From Eubacterium sp. (GTDB lineage: Bacteria > Bacillota > Clostridia > Oscillospirales > Ruminococcaceae): a DNA stretch of 64,000 nucleotides. The position numbers and the translations under genes are program-made. The notes below the pieces were generated by a model that was not told the origin of the DNA, did no database searches, and worked only from the letters and a program-made list of their open reading frames with translations. Numbering within the stretch: position 1 is the first letter of the stretch; each line of letters opens with the position of its first letter. The stretch is from assembly GCA_031271685.1 (NCBI GenBank), contig JAISVH010000117.1:29236-93235 (forward strand), given 5' to 3'. Positions 53,068 to 60,965 of the stretch are shown here, one piece after another.

Positions 53068-53799
53068 ATGGACTTATTTGAAAGAGAACAATCGGTATTT
53101 GACAAAGCGTCTGAACTTTTGAAGAAAACACGAGCAAGCGGAAAGTATGATATCAATGATTTTGAAAGACTTTTAAAAGAATATGGGCGGCTGCTCCGTC
53201 AAATTCGCAGATTTACAAGCATTTCCGACAGAACTACCGACAATTTGAACGCCAGTAAGCTTGATTTGCTAAGCAAGGTGCACTTTGACGAACTTACCGG
53301 ATTGTATAACCGCAGATTCATGGAGGAAAACTTCAGGCAGCATATAAAATCCATTTCCCGGTATGGCGGCATATTAAGCGTTTTAATGCTTGACATTGAT
53401 TTCTTTAAATTTTATAACGATACTTATGGTCATCAGGCGGGCGACATTTGCTTAAAGTCAGTTGCTCAAGCAATAAAATCCTGTGTGACACGTGGCGACG
53501 ACTTTGTGGCCAGATACGGAGGAGAAGAATTTGTGGCCGTTTTGCCTAACACGAATAATAAGGGAGCTTGTCTGATCGCAAAAAATATACTCGAAAAGAT
53601 AAGGCAGTGTGATATAAAGCATGAAAAAAGCAGGGTAGCCGGATTTGTGACTATTTCAATTGGGGTCACCACAGGAAATGTTGAACATTATATGGACTTC
53701 ACCCATTTTATAAAACGAGCTGATAAAGCATTGTATATGTCAAAACAAACCGGGCGTAATAAATATACCTTTGTCGATTTTAAGGAGGATATTGATTAA
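53068..53799 (+). CDS. SiaD-like diguanylate cyclase (GGDEF)
   Basis: Soluble diguanylate cyclase of 243 residues that would make c-di-GMP from two GTP. An N-terminal helical segment (residues 1-70) precedes the GGDEF domain, which begins HFDELTGLYNRRFMEE. The active site is intact as RYGGEEF, and an RxxD inhibitory site (RGDD) lies five residues before it. MLDIDFFKFYNDTYGHQAGD supplies the metal and GTP site. AAGGAGGG precedes the ATG at 53068. It lies 13 bases after the phosphatase gene and overlaps the next start by one base, which argues for coupled translation. In Pseudomonas, SiaD activity depends on unphosphorylated SiaC. Confidence 0.9.
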   Translation: MDLFEREQSVFDKASELLKKTRASGKYDINDFERLLKEYGRLLRQIRRFTSISDRTTDNLNASKLDLLSKVHFDELTGLYNRRFMEENFRQHIKSISRYGGILSVLMLDIDFFKFYNDTYGHQAGDICLKSVAQAIKSCVTRGDDFVARYGGEEFVAVLPNTNNKGACLIAKNILEKIRQCDIKHEKSRVAGFVTISIGVTTGNVEHYMDFTHFIKRADKALYMSKQTGRNKYTFVDFKEDID

Positions 53800-54353
53800 T
53801 GTTAAACATGCTTGACGCCTACAACATGATCAAGGATGAAAATATCATCCTTATATACAGCGGGCCCATATGGGCCGATGGTATGGAAGGGATAGCAGAC
53901 AACCTGAAAAAACGGTTGGAATTTGACAAAATGCCAATGTCTACCGCACAGTCTATTTTTTCGATTTTCGTTGAGCAGATGAACAATATACTAATGTATT
54001 CCGCTGAAAGGGAGCATTTTATATTAAATGAAAAGGAAATCGACGTCTCACGTGGAATGTTTATTATCGGAATGAAAAAAGACAAATCGTATTTCATTCG
54101 AAGCGGGAACGTTATAAAAAAAGAAAGTGTAGATTTGATAAAGAGCCGCATTGACCACTTAAACACCATGGATAAGCAGCAGCTACGCCAATTTTATAAG
54201 CAGCAGATAAAATCAGACAACACAAACCCAGAAAGCAAGGGAGGAGGCATAGGGCTGACTGAAATAGCGCGTCGCGCAAACTCAAAAATCGAATATGAAT
54301 TCGTGCCTTATGAGAGCGGGTTTTCATTCTTTTCAATGATGGTTGCAATATAA
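53799..54353 (+). CDS. SiaB-family protein kinase
   Basis: A 184-residue cytoplasmic protein that resembles SiaB (DUF6272), an atypical kinase with GHKL-like fold. The helix SIFVEQMNNILMYSAERE carries the Glu and Asn pattern of an N-box, and GGGIGLTEIARRANSKIEYE is the glycine-rich ATP lid with following helix. In the known system SiaB phosphorylates SiaC, opposing SiaA. The gene starts on the last base of the cyclase stop codon (TAATG) and ends 17 bases before the SiaC-like gene. Confidence 0.85.
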   Translation: MLNMLDAYNMIKDENIILIYSGPIWADGMEGIADNLKKRLEFDKMPMSTAQSIFSIFVEQMNNILMYSAEREHFILNEKEIDVSRGMFIIGMKKDKSYFIRSGNVIKKESVDLIKSRIDHLNTMDKQQLRQFYKQQIKSDNTNPESKGGGIGLTEIARRANSKIEYEFVPYESGFSFFSMMVAI

Positions 54354-54370
54354 AAAGGAGAGAAAACAAA

Positions 54371-54751
54371 ATGGGTTTTTTATTAGAAAAGCAAAAAACG
54401 GGTTCTACGCCATATGTTTATATAGACGGCGACAAAGGCTATATAAAGTTGGCGGGCGAAAGCTTTCATGAAAATGTTATTGACTTTTTCAGAGAGGTAA
54501 ACGATTGGCTAGACAAATACCTTAAATCTGATTTTTCCGCCCTTACTTTTGACTGTGCAATGGAATATTTTAACAGTTCCACCGCTAAGCTTTTGTTTAA
54601 TATGCTTTTAAACATGGACGAATATTCGATTGACGGGAAAAAGGTGACCGTAAACTGGATTACTACTGTAGATAACGACATAATAATTGAGTGCGGCGAA
54701 GATTTTGAAGAAGAAATGAACAATCTTGAGTTCAATATGATTATACAATGA
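54371..54751 (+). CDS. SiaC-like regulatory phosphoprotein (DUF1987)
   Basis: A 126-residue protein of the SiaC/DUF1987 type. The conserved segment LTFDCAMEYFNSSTAKLLFN (about residues 58-77) holds the region where SiaC is phosphorylated; candidates here are Ser69, Ser70 or Thr71. GESFHENVIDFFREVNDWLD is the conserved N-terminal helix region. Function expected from family: in the free state it binds and activates the diguanylate cyclase, and phosphorylation by the kinase stops this. A strong GGAG stands before the ATG. Its stop overlaps the next gene start (ATGA). Confidence 0.88.
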   Translation: MGFLLEKQKTGSTPYVYIDGDKGYIKLAGESFHENVIDFFREVNDWLDKYLKSDFSALTFDCAMEYFNSSTAKLLFNMLLNMDEYSIDGKKVTVNWITTVDNDIIIECGEDFEEEMNNLEFNMIIQ

Positions 54752-55077
54752 TTTTTTATGATTTGGTTTTTAACGCCGTAAGACAAATACCCGTGGGAAA
54801 AGTTGCGTCATATGGCGACATAGCTTTTTATATCGGGCGTCCGCGCGCCGCGCGCATGGTTGGCCGGATCTTACATAAAAACAAAGAACCTGTGTTTACC
54901 CCTTGTCATAGGGTAGTTTTTAAAAACGGAAGTTTAACCTCAGGTTATGCCTTCGGCGGAATAGGAGAGCAAAAGCGGTTGCTTGAAGCCGAAGGAGTGG
55001 AATTTTTGATCGACGGAAGAGTTGACATGAAAAAATGCAGATATATTATTAAATATACAGCGGAGGATAATAAATAA
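54748..55077 (+). CDS. MGMT-like DNA alkyltransferase domain protein
   Basis: A 109-residue protein equal to the DNA-binding and active-site domain of O6-alkylguanine-DNA alkyltransferase. IPVGKVASYGDIAFYIGRPR and ARMVGRILHKN form the helix-turn-helix, and the active-site motif is PCHRVV with Cys present. Alkyltransferase-like proteins (ATL) usually have Trp in place of this Cys, so this may be a short active transferase. It overlaps the SiaC-like gene (ATGA) and the HIT gene (TAATG), hence the same transcript. Confidence 0.85.
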   Translation: MIFYDLVFNAVRQIPVGKVASYGDIAFYIGRPRAARMVGRILHKNKEPVFTPCHRVVFKNGSLTSGYAFGGIGEQKRLLEAEGVEFLIDGRVDMKKCRYIIKYTAEDNK

Positions 55078-55496
55078 TGGATGAGAGCTGCTTTTATTGC
55101 ACAAAAAATAAGCCTTTAGGCGATCTAATGGTGGAAATATGTAAATTGTCGGTTTCAACGGTATATCTTTTTAAAGAACAAACTTATGCCGGGCGTTGCA
55201 ATGTCGTGCTAAACTCTCATACCGGTAATTTATTTGATTTAAGCCCAAATAATCTACACGCGTTTATTGATGATGTCGCTAATACGGCTAACGCAATAAA
55301 CATTATTTTCTCGCCTGACAAGATAAATTATGGAGCTTATTCGGATAAAATGCAGCATCTGCACATGCATATTGTGCCAAAATATAAGGACGGCCAAAAC
55401 TGGGGCGACACTTTTGAAATGAATCCTCAAAAAACGTATTTGTCCGACGATGAATATATAAAATTGGCCGGCAAAATAAAAGAAAAACTAAAGTAA
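55077..55496 (+). CDS. HIT-family protein
   Basis: Histidine-triad nucleotide-binding protein of 139 residues. The motif QHLHMHIVPKYKDG contains the His-x-His-x-His triad, and the N-terminal part carries CFYCTKNKPLGDLM, whose cysteines might bind zinc as in some HIT hydrolases. Such proteins hydrolyse nucleoside phosphoramidates, dinucleoside polyphosphates or similar. It is the last gene of the Sia-like transcript. Specific substrate unknown. Confidence 0.88.
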   Translation: MDESCFYCTKNKPLGDLMVEICKLSVSTVYLFKEQTYAGRCNVVLNSHTGNLFDLSPNNLHAFIDDVANTANAINIIFSPDKINYGAYSDKMQHLHMHIVPKYKDGQNWGDTFEMNPQKTYLSDDEYIKLAGKIKEKLK

Positions 55497-55549
55497 GGCA
55501 AATCTTAGGGCTGTTTTATAATTATCTATATCTGAAAACATTACTATAG

Positions 55550-55632
55550 TTATTACTCCTGCAACAAACAGTAGACAAATCGGCGGCAAAAAGCCACGTA
55601 ATAATTGTAGAGTGTTTACTGCAGGATATTAA
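55550..55632. repeat. Repeat family D, copy D2
   Basis: 83-bp element with ends TTATTACTCCTGCA (55550-55563) and TGCAGGATATTAA (55620-55632), an imperfect inverted repeat. Its interior matches the fragment at 19087-19150 in reverse. Confidence 0.55.
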
Positions 55633-55685
55633 TTTAATATAAAATCTGTTTTAAAGCTATAACCGCCCTATAAAACGGTTAATGT

Positions 55686-57056
55686 ATGAGTGAAATACGC
55701 AGAATAAAAAACAAAATGGGTATTATGCCAGTAAATCGCCTACTTGTCACAATGGCGTTGCCTATGATGCTGTCGATGCTTATTCAGGCGCTGTATAACA
55801 TAGTCGACAGTTTTTTTGTCGCCCAAATCAGTGAAAACGCTTTTGCCGCAGTTTCCCTGGCCTTTCCTGTCCAACTTGTAATAATAGGGATAAACACCGG
55901 AACCGGAGTAGGGATAAACGCCCTGCTTTCAAAGCGTTTGGGAGAAAAGAATTTTGAAGATGCCAATAAAGTTGCGGCAAACGCTATTTTTTTGGCATTT
56001 TCAGGTTATTTATGCCTATTAATTTTCGGTATTTTTGCAGTCAGGTTTTATTTTGAAACACAAACTGACAATCAGGCCATCGTTCAGTTAGGGGTTGACT
56101 ACTTGTCTGTTATGACTATGTTTTCATTCGGAGTTTTCTTTCTTATAACTTTTGAAAAGCTGCTGCAAGCCACCGGTCGAACGGTGCATTCAATGGCCTG
56201 TCAGCTTTTAGGGGCTTTAATGAACATAGCGCTGGATCCTATAATGATTTTTGGAAAGTTAGGATTCCCGAAGTTAGGGGTCAAAGGAGCAGCAATTGCA
56301 ACCGTCGCGGCGCAAATAACCGCCGCATCATTAGCGCTATTTATAAATTTAAAATTTAATAATGATATTAAGCTTAAGCTTAAAAACCTTAAACCAAACG
56401 GAAAGATAATTAAACGCATTTATATGGTTGGAGCCCCCTCGATTTTAATGGATTTTACCATGTCGTCAATGGTGTATTTGCTTAACCACATATTAATCGG
56501 TTTTTCAGAGACAGCCACAAATGTTTTGGGCGCTTACTATAAACTGCAAAGCTTTATTTATATGCCGGTATTCGGCCTTAACAACGGTCTTGTCCCTATC
56601 ATCGGATATAATTACGGCGCGCAAAATAAAGAAAGAATAATAAAGGCTATAAAACTAGCGGTCACATATGCCACGTCTATAATGGCGTTAGGCTTGATCG
56701 CGCTTATGCTGTTTGCAGGCAATCTGCTGCTTATTTTCAACGCCTCAGGCTATATGTTGGAGATTGGAGTGAAGGCATTAAGGACAATAAGTCTAGGCTA
56801 CGTTATGGCCGGTTTTAACATCGTGGCGCTTTCCGTTTGTCAGGCATTCGGATATGGGGTTTTAAGTATGTCTGCCTCTTTTGTGCGACAAATTTTAGTG
56901 CTTCTTCCGGTTGCTTGGGCTTTAGCAAGCTCTTTTGGGCTTATCGCCGTTTGGTGGGCATTTCCGATTGCCGAAGGCACCACGTTTATTTTATGTATAA
57001 TTTTCCTTAAATTAATTTATACTAAAAAGATTGGAACAATAAAAGCAGGAGAATAA
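55686..57056 (+). CDS. MATE-family efflux transporter
   Basis: Multidrug and toxin extrusion protein of 456 residues with twelve predicted membrane helices. MALPMMLSMLIQALYNIVDS near the N-terminus and ALDPIMIFGKLGFPKLGVKG in the middle are typical of bacterial MATE proteins of the NorM/DinF type. PIIGYNYGAQNKERIIKAIK lies at the start of the second half. Transport is driven by Na+ or H+; substrate unknown. The metallophosphoesterase gene follows after one base. Confidence 0.92.
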   Translation: MSEIRRIKNKMGIMPVNRLLVTMALPMMLSMLIQALYNIVDSFFVAQISENAFAAVSLAFPVQLVIIGINTGTGVGINALLSKRLGEKNFEDANKVAANAIFLAFSGYLCLLIFGIFAVRFYFETQTDNQAIVQLGVDYLSVMTMFSFGVFFLITFEKLLQATGRTVHSMACQLLGALMNIALDPIMIFGKLGFPKLGVKGAAIATVAAQITAASLALFINLKFNNDIKLKLKNLKPNGKIIKRIYMVGAPSILMDFTMSSMVYLLNHILIGFSETATNVLGAYYKLQSFIYMPVFGLNNGLVPIIGYNYGAQNKERIIKAIKLAVTYATSIMALGLIALMLFAGNLLLIFNASGYMLEIGVKALRTISLGYVMAGFNIVALSVCQAFGYGVLSMSASFVRQILVLLPVAWALASSFGLIAVWWAFPIAEGTTFILCIIFLKLIYTKKIGTIKAGE

Positions 57057-57057
57057 A

Positions 57058-57855
57058 ATGAAAAAATATTTGCTTTTTGCCATGTTTTTATCTATTTATT
57101 ATTATACTAAACTTAAAATAACAAAATATGCTATCAAAAGTGAAAAAATTAAAAGGAGCATGAGAATAGCGCTGTTGGCAGACCTGCACAGTGTGAGCTA
57201 TGGAAAAAACCAACATGAGCTATTAAGGCTTATATCCGCACAGTCCCCGGACATTATCGTAATGTCCGGGGACATGGTAGACGACCGGTTTGATAATATC
57301 CGCTCTTATCAAATAATGTCAGATCTTGCGAAAAAATACCTTTGCTTTTATGTCACTGGCAATCACGAGCATAGAACGAAACAGGCAGAGGAGATAAAAG
57401 AAACGCTTAAAAGCTTTGGAATATATGTGTTAGACGGCAAAGGCGCAAAATTAAAAGGAAACATTCGGATTTTCGGAGTGGACGACCGAGAAGGCGATGC
57501 AATTGAGTTCAAAAGACAACATATTAAAGTATATCGAACTGCAAAGTTTGAAAACTTTAATATTTTATTACAGCATAAACCGGAATTTATCAGTATTTTT
57601 AAAAAATCTAATTTTGATTTAATGCTATGTGGACACACACATGGAGGACAGGTAGGGATACCTATGTTTAATTCGGCTCTTTATGCCAATGGTCAGGGAT
57701 TTTTTCCAAAATATTTTGGCGGTATGCATAAATTTTATAAAAACAACCTTATTATAAGCAGAGGACTAACTCGTAATACGCGAGGGATACCGCGGCTTTT
57801 TAACCCGAATGAGCTTGTGGTAATAGATTTATCTCCAAAATATAGTTATAGTTGA
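57058..57855 (+). CDS. Membrane-anchored metallophosphoesterase
   Basis: Calcineurin-like phosphoesterase of 265 residues. Residues 3-17 form a short hydrophobic anchor. The five metal-binding motifs are in order: LLADLHSVSYGKNQ, VMSGDMVDDRFDNI, YVTGNHEHRT, a later His in LLQHKPEF and CGHTHGGQVGIPMF. This resembles the YkuE/YaeI group, thought to act on lipid- or nucleotide-type phosphodiesters. It is co-transcribed with the MATE gene and ends at a strong hairpin. Confidence 0.88.
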   Translation: MKKYLLFAMFLSIYYYTKLKITKYAIKSEKIKRSMRIALLADLHSVSYGKNQHELLRLISAQSPDIIVMSGDMVDDRFDNIRSYQIMSDLAKKYLCFYVTGNHEHRTKQAEEIKETLKSFGIYVLDGKGAKLKGNIRIFGVDDREGDAIEFKRQHIKVYRTAKFENFNILLQHKPEFISIFKKSNFDLMLCGHTHGGQVGIPMFNSALYANGQGFFPKYFGGMHKFYKNNLIISRGLTRNTRGIPRLFNPNELVVIDLSPKYSYS

Positions 57856-57863
57856 TTAAATTT

Positions 57864-57895
57864 CTACCCCGCCGCCCTTTAGGGCGGCGGGGTAG
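57864..57895. terminator. Strong GC-rich hairpin after the metallophosphoesterase gene
   Basis: Perfect 15-bp stem CTACCCCGCCGCCCT (57864-57878) and AGGGCGGCGGGGTAG (57881-57895) with a minimal loop, followed by CGTTTT. It lies between convergent genes. Confidence 0.75.
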
Positions 57896-57899
57896 CGTT

Positions 57900-57972
57900 T
57901 TCAAGCATCTGCGACGGAGCCGCTTCCGGTGTTTTAACAAGCGTTAGGCGGGGGGACTTGAACACATTTATA
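57900..57972 (+). repeat. Dispersed repeat family A, copy A9
   Basis: TTCAAGCATCTGCGACGGAG, CCGCTTCCGGTGTTTTAACA, AGCGTTAGGCGGGG and the end ACACATTTATA. The TTA at 57968-57970 is the TAA stop codon of the pectinesterase gene. The second hairpin is deleted. Confidence 0.75.
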
Positions 57973-58930
57973 TGCTCTCATACCGGCTTTTAAACTTTTC
58001 AAGCAAATCATAAACAAAATCTTTTTCAGCGTAATTTCCAAAGATTTCTAAATTATTCTGTCTTGGATAGATATAATAGCGCGGCACTTCAAGGCTGTTC
58101 CATTCGGCAAACATTTTAGGATGTATCGCATCGGAAATATCACAATCAATAAATGATGTCGCGGCGTTTTCGCGCCATGGGCGACCCAGATAATAAAAAT
58201 GTTTTTTATCGCAATTAGAGCTGACCCGGCACTTATAAAACAGATACCCGACCTCGCCCGGGAGGGCGGAAGAAGCAGTGATATATCCTCCCAGTCTGGT
58301 GTTTGATTGCTCGAGACAAACTATATCACAATTTTCAAACAACGCGTTCGCCCCACCAAATATAAAATCGATATCGCCTTCAATATAACAATCTTTATAA
58401 TAATGGTGATTTAAAAGCCTTTCGCGAAATTGGAGAGGGCCCTTAAACCCACCCAAAAGAACCTCCTGCTCAGGCAACGGACCGGTAAATAAAGTGTCCT
58501 GATGCCCTTTAAAAGCTACGTTTTCGCAATAAGCTTTTCGGGCATCAATCGAGCACGCCAGACCTTGCCCAAACTTTTTTCCTTCGCCTATGCTATTTAT
58601 TATACTTAAGTTCTTCAACGTTAAGCGTTCTACAATAAAAAACATAGTGTACGTTCTAAAAGTGCCTAGAGTCTCTCCGCATTCATCAGTTTGATGCGCA
58701 CCTTGCGCACCTTCAATTATGGTTTCATCCATGCTCTCGCCGATTATTTCAATATCCTGTTTTTCACAGAGTATTTTTTCGTTATAAACACCTTTTTTTA
58801 AAAGCAACGTAGCCTTTTGACTATAGTCAATTTTTTCGAGCGCACTGAATATGGTTTGAAATTCGCTATTCCCACCTACTTTAATATACAATCGTCCGTT
58901 AATCAATTCAAAATCAGAATTAAGCTCCAT
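57968..58930 (-). CDS. Pectinesterase-family protein (CE8)
   Basis: Right-handed beta-helix enzyme of 320 residues in carbohydrate esterase family 8, removing methyl esters from pectin. The family motifs are all seen: AFKGHQDTLFTG (Gln and Asp), DIDFIFGGANALFENC (nucleophile Asp) and YYLGRPWRENAATSFID (Arg and Trp). There is no signal peptide, so it is predicted cytoplasmic, which would fit work on imported oligomers. The ATG at 58930 is chosen because GGAGGG lies just upstream. The stop codon is in repeat A9. Confidence 0.9.
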   Translation of the reverse strand: MELNSDFELINGRLYIKVGGNSEFQTIFSALEKIDYSQKATLLLKKGVYNEKILCEKQDIEIIGESMDETIIEGAQGAHQTDECGETLGTFRTYTMFFIVERLTLKNLSIINSIGEGKKFGQGLACSIDARKAYCENVAFKGHQDTLFTGPLPEQEVLLGGFKGPLQFRERLLNHHYYKDCYIEGDIDFIFGGANALFENCDIVCLEQSNTRLGGYITASSALPGEVGYLFYKCRVSSNCDKKHFYYLGRPWRENAATSFIDCDISDAIHPKMFAEWNSLEVPRYYIYPRQNNLEIFGNYAEKDFVYDLLEKFKSRYESI

Positions 58931-59004
58931 AGCGCCCTCCATAGGCAGCCATGCATGGCCGCGCTAAAAGATCACATTTAAATTCACTGTTTAAAGCTTT
59001 GCCC

Positions 59005-59547
59005 TTAATAATTTTCCGCTCTAATAAAAGCATACGCTTTCGGATGTTTGCAAACGGGGCAAATCTCGAGAGCCTGCTTGCCAAAATGAAGATTCCCACA
59101 AACGGAACATTCCCACACCACATCGCCTTCTTTTGAAAACACCAATCCGCCCTCAACGTTTGAAAGCAACTTTCTGTATCTTTCCTCATGGGTCTTTTCT
59201 ACAGCGCCTACCATGCGGAAAAGTGCGGCTACATCTTTAAAGCCTTCTTCTTCAGCTTCTCTTGCAAAGTTTTCGTACATGTTGGTCCATTCAAAATTTT
59301 CACCGTTGGCAGCGTCTTTCAGATTCACTGCGGTATCTGGTATCGCATCGTCGTGAAGCAGTTTGAACCATAACTCCGCGTGTTCTTTTTCGTTATTGGC
59401 AGTGGCGGTAAAAATTTCAGAAATTTGTACAAATCCGTCTTTTCTCGCCTTTGACGCATAGTAGGTGTATTTATTTCTCGCCATTGATTCCCCGGCAAAT
59501 GCCGAGTTTAAATTTGCTTCTGTTCTTGTGCCGTTAAATCTGCTCAT
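59005..59547 (-). CDS. rbr: Rubrerythrin
   Basis: Oxidative-stress protein of 180 residues that reduces hydrogen peroxide in anaerobes. The four-helix diiron domain has Glu and His ligands in [32 protein letters not shown] and [15 protein letters not shown]. The C-terminal rubredoxin-like iron site has the two Cys pairs in [20 protein letters not shown]. It starts [13 protein letters not shown] after AGGAGG. Monocistronic in appearance. Confidence 0.95.
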   Translation of the reverse strand: MSRFNGTRTEANLNSAFAGESMARNKYTYYASKARKDGFVQISEIFTATANNEKEHAELWFKLLHDDAIPDTAVNLKDAANGENFEWTNMYENFAREAEEEGFKDVAALFRMVGAVEKTHEERYRKLLSNVEGGLVFSKEGDVVWECSVCGNLHFGKQALEICPVCKHPKAYAFIRAENY

Positions 59548-59585
59548 TTTTTAATTTCCTCCTTTTTTTTACTATGCAATATTAT

Positions 59586-60938
59586 TCAACACCGTTTCTC
59601 TTTCACAGTGCTTTTGTCATTTATAAGAACCATAGAGTCATACGGAGCGAGCTCTATTAGCTTCGATGTGTCGATAACCTTGTCTGTAAAAATATCTTTA
59701 TAGATTTCGTCGCCAAAAAGATTAAAAGTTTCAGTGCTGTCACTGGCATTGATAATAATATAAATTGATTCCCCTCCCTGCGACCTGACAAATGCAAGGG
59801 CTTTATTTTTTACTGATATCTGACGATAATCTCCCATATAAAGCGAAGCATAAGTCTTATGAGCAAACGCAAGCTTTTTTATTATTCTGGTCAGATCAAC
59901 TTCAGTATATTCTGATATATTGAATTCAGGACGCAATACCGCATCGCTGCCGCTTTGCTTTTCACCTTCCAACCCGTACTCCGAACCGTAATACACGCCC
60001 GGCACGCCCGGCATTGTGAACATAAGGGTATAGATCCCTTTTAAATGTAATTTATTTTTAAGTCGAGAGGCTATCCTTGAAACATCGTGATTGTCCACAA
60101 AGCAATATAGGCTTTTCCCGGTATAAAGGCACCAATTTTCCTGACCGAACTGCCGATTGAGCGAATACGCGATTTCAAACATATTCAGCTCGTTAAAACT
60201 GGAATATAGCCCTTTATAGCACTCATAATTAGTTACGCTGTCCAACATTTCCGGATTCATCCACTTATTATAATCGCCATGCAAAGTTTCTCCAATAAGC
60301 CAAAAGTCGCTTCTCATAGTGCCCTTGCAGTGATGACGAAGTTCTTTTAAAAAATTAAGATCAAGGCAATATGCTACGTCAAGCCGCAAGCCGTCGATTT
60401 TAAACTCATTATACCAAGCGGTCACCGCACTTTTAATGTAATTTTTAACCTCCGGATTATAGAGATTAAGCTTTACCAACATAGCGTGACCTTCCCAACA
60501 GTCGTAATTAAACCCATCGTTATACGGCGAATTTCCGTGATATATATTAAACCAGTCTTTATAGCGGCTTTCAAATTTATTACGCAACACATCTTTAAAC
60601 GGAGCAAAATCACGGCCAACATGATTAAACACCCCGTCAACAATTACATTCATACCTAAAGCATGTATTTCATCGCAAACTTTTTTAAAATCATCATTAT
60701 TGCCAAGTCTCGAATCAATCCTAAGATAGTCGGTAGTATCATATCCGTGCTGACCGGACTCAAAAACCGGGCCAAAGAAGATTGTATTGAATCCTTGCGA
60801 CTTTATCACAGGTAAATGAGAAATTACTCTCAATATTCTTCCTTCTCCCGAAGCAAAATTATAATCATTTTTTTCCGGCGCTCCGGTATATCCGAGAGGA
60901 AATATATGATAAACCGTTGCATTATCGAACCAATTCAT
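59586..60938 (-). CDS. GH13 alpha-amylase-family enzyme
   Basis: Glycoside hydrolase of 450 residues without signal peptide, so cytoplasmic. The four GH13 regions are seen: I DGVFNHVG, II GLRLDVAYCL (nucleophile Asp), III LIGETLHGD (acid/base Glu) and IV FVDNHDVSRI. MNWFDNATVYHIFPLGYTGA resembles cyclomaltodextrinase or neopullulanase types but lacks their N-terminal starch-binding domain. ATG at 60938 has AAGGA 8 bases upstream. Likely acts on imported malto-oligosaccharides. Confidence 0.92.
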   Translation of the reverse strand: MNWFDNATVYHIFPLGYTGAPEKNDYNFASGEGRILRVISHLPVIKSQGFNTIFFGPVFESGQHGYDTTDYLRIDSRLGNNDDFKKVCDEIHALGMNVIVDGVFNHVGRDFAPFKDVLRNKFESRYKDWFNIYHGNSPYNDGFNYDCWEGHAMLVKLNLYNPEVKNYIKSAVTAWYNEFKIDGLRLDVAYCLDLNFLKELRHHCKGTMRSDFWLIGETLHGDYNKWMNPEMLDSVTNYECYKGLYSSFNELNMFEIAYSLNRQFGQENWCLYTGKSLYCFVDNHDVSRIASRLKNKLHLKGIYTLMFTMPGVPGVYYGSEYGLEGEKQSGSDAVLRPEFNISEYTEVDLTRIIKKLAFAHKTYASLYMGDYRQISVKNKALAFVRSQGGESIYIIINASDSTETFNLFGDEIYKDIFTDKVIDTSKLIELAPYDSMVLINDKSTVKEKRC

Positions 60939-60965
60939 AATAACATCCTTGAATATAAACATATT

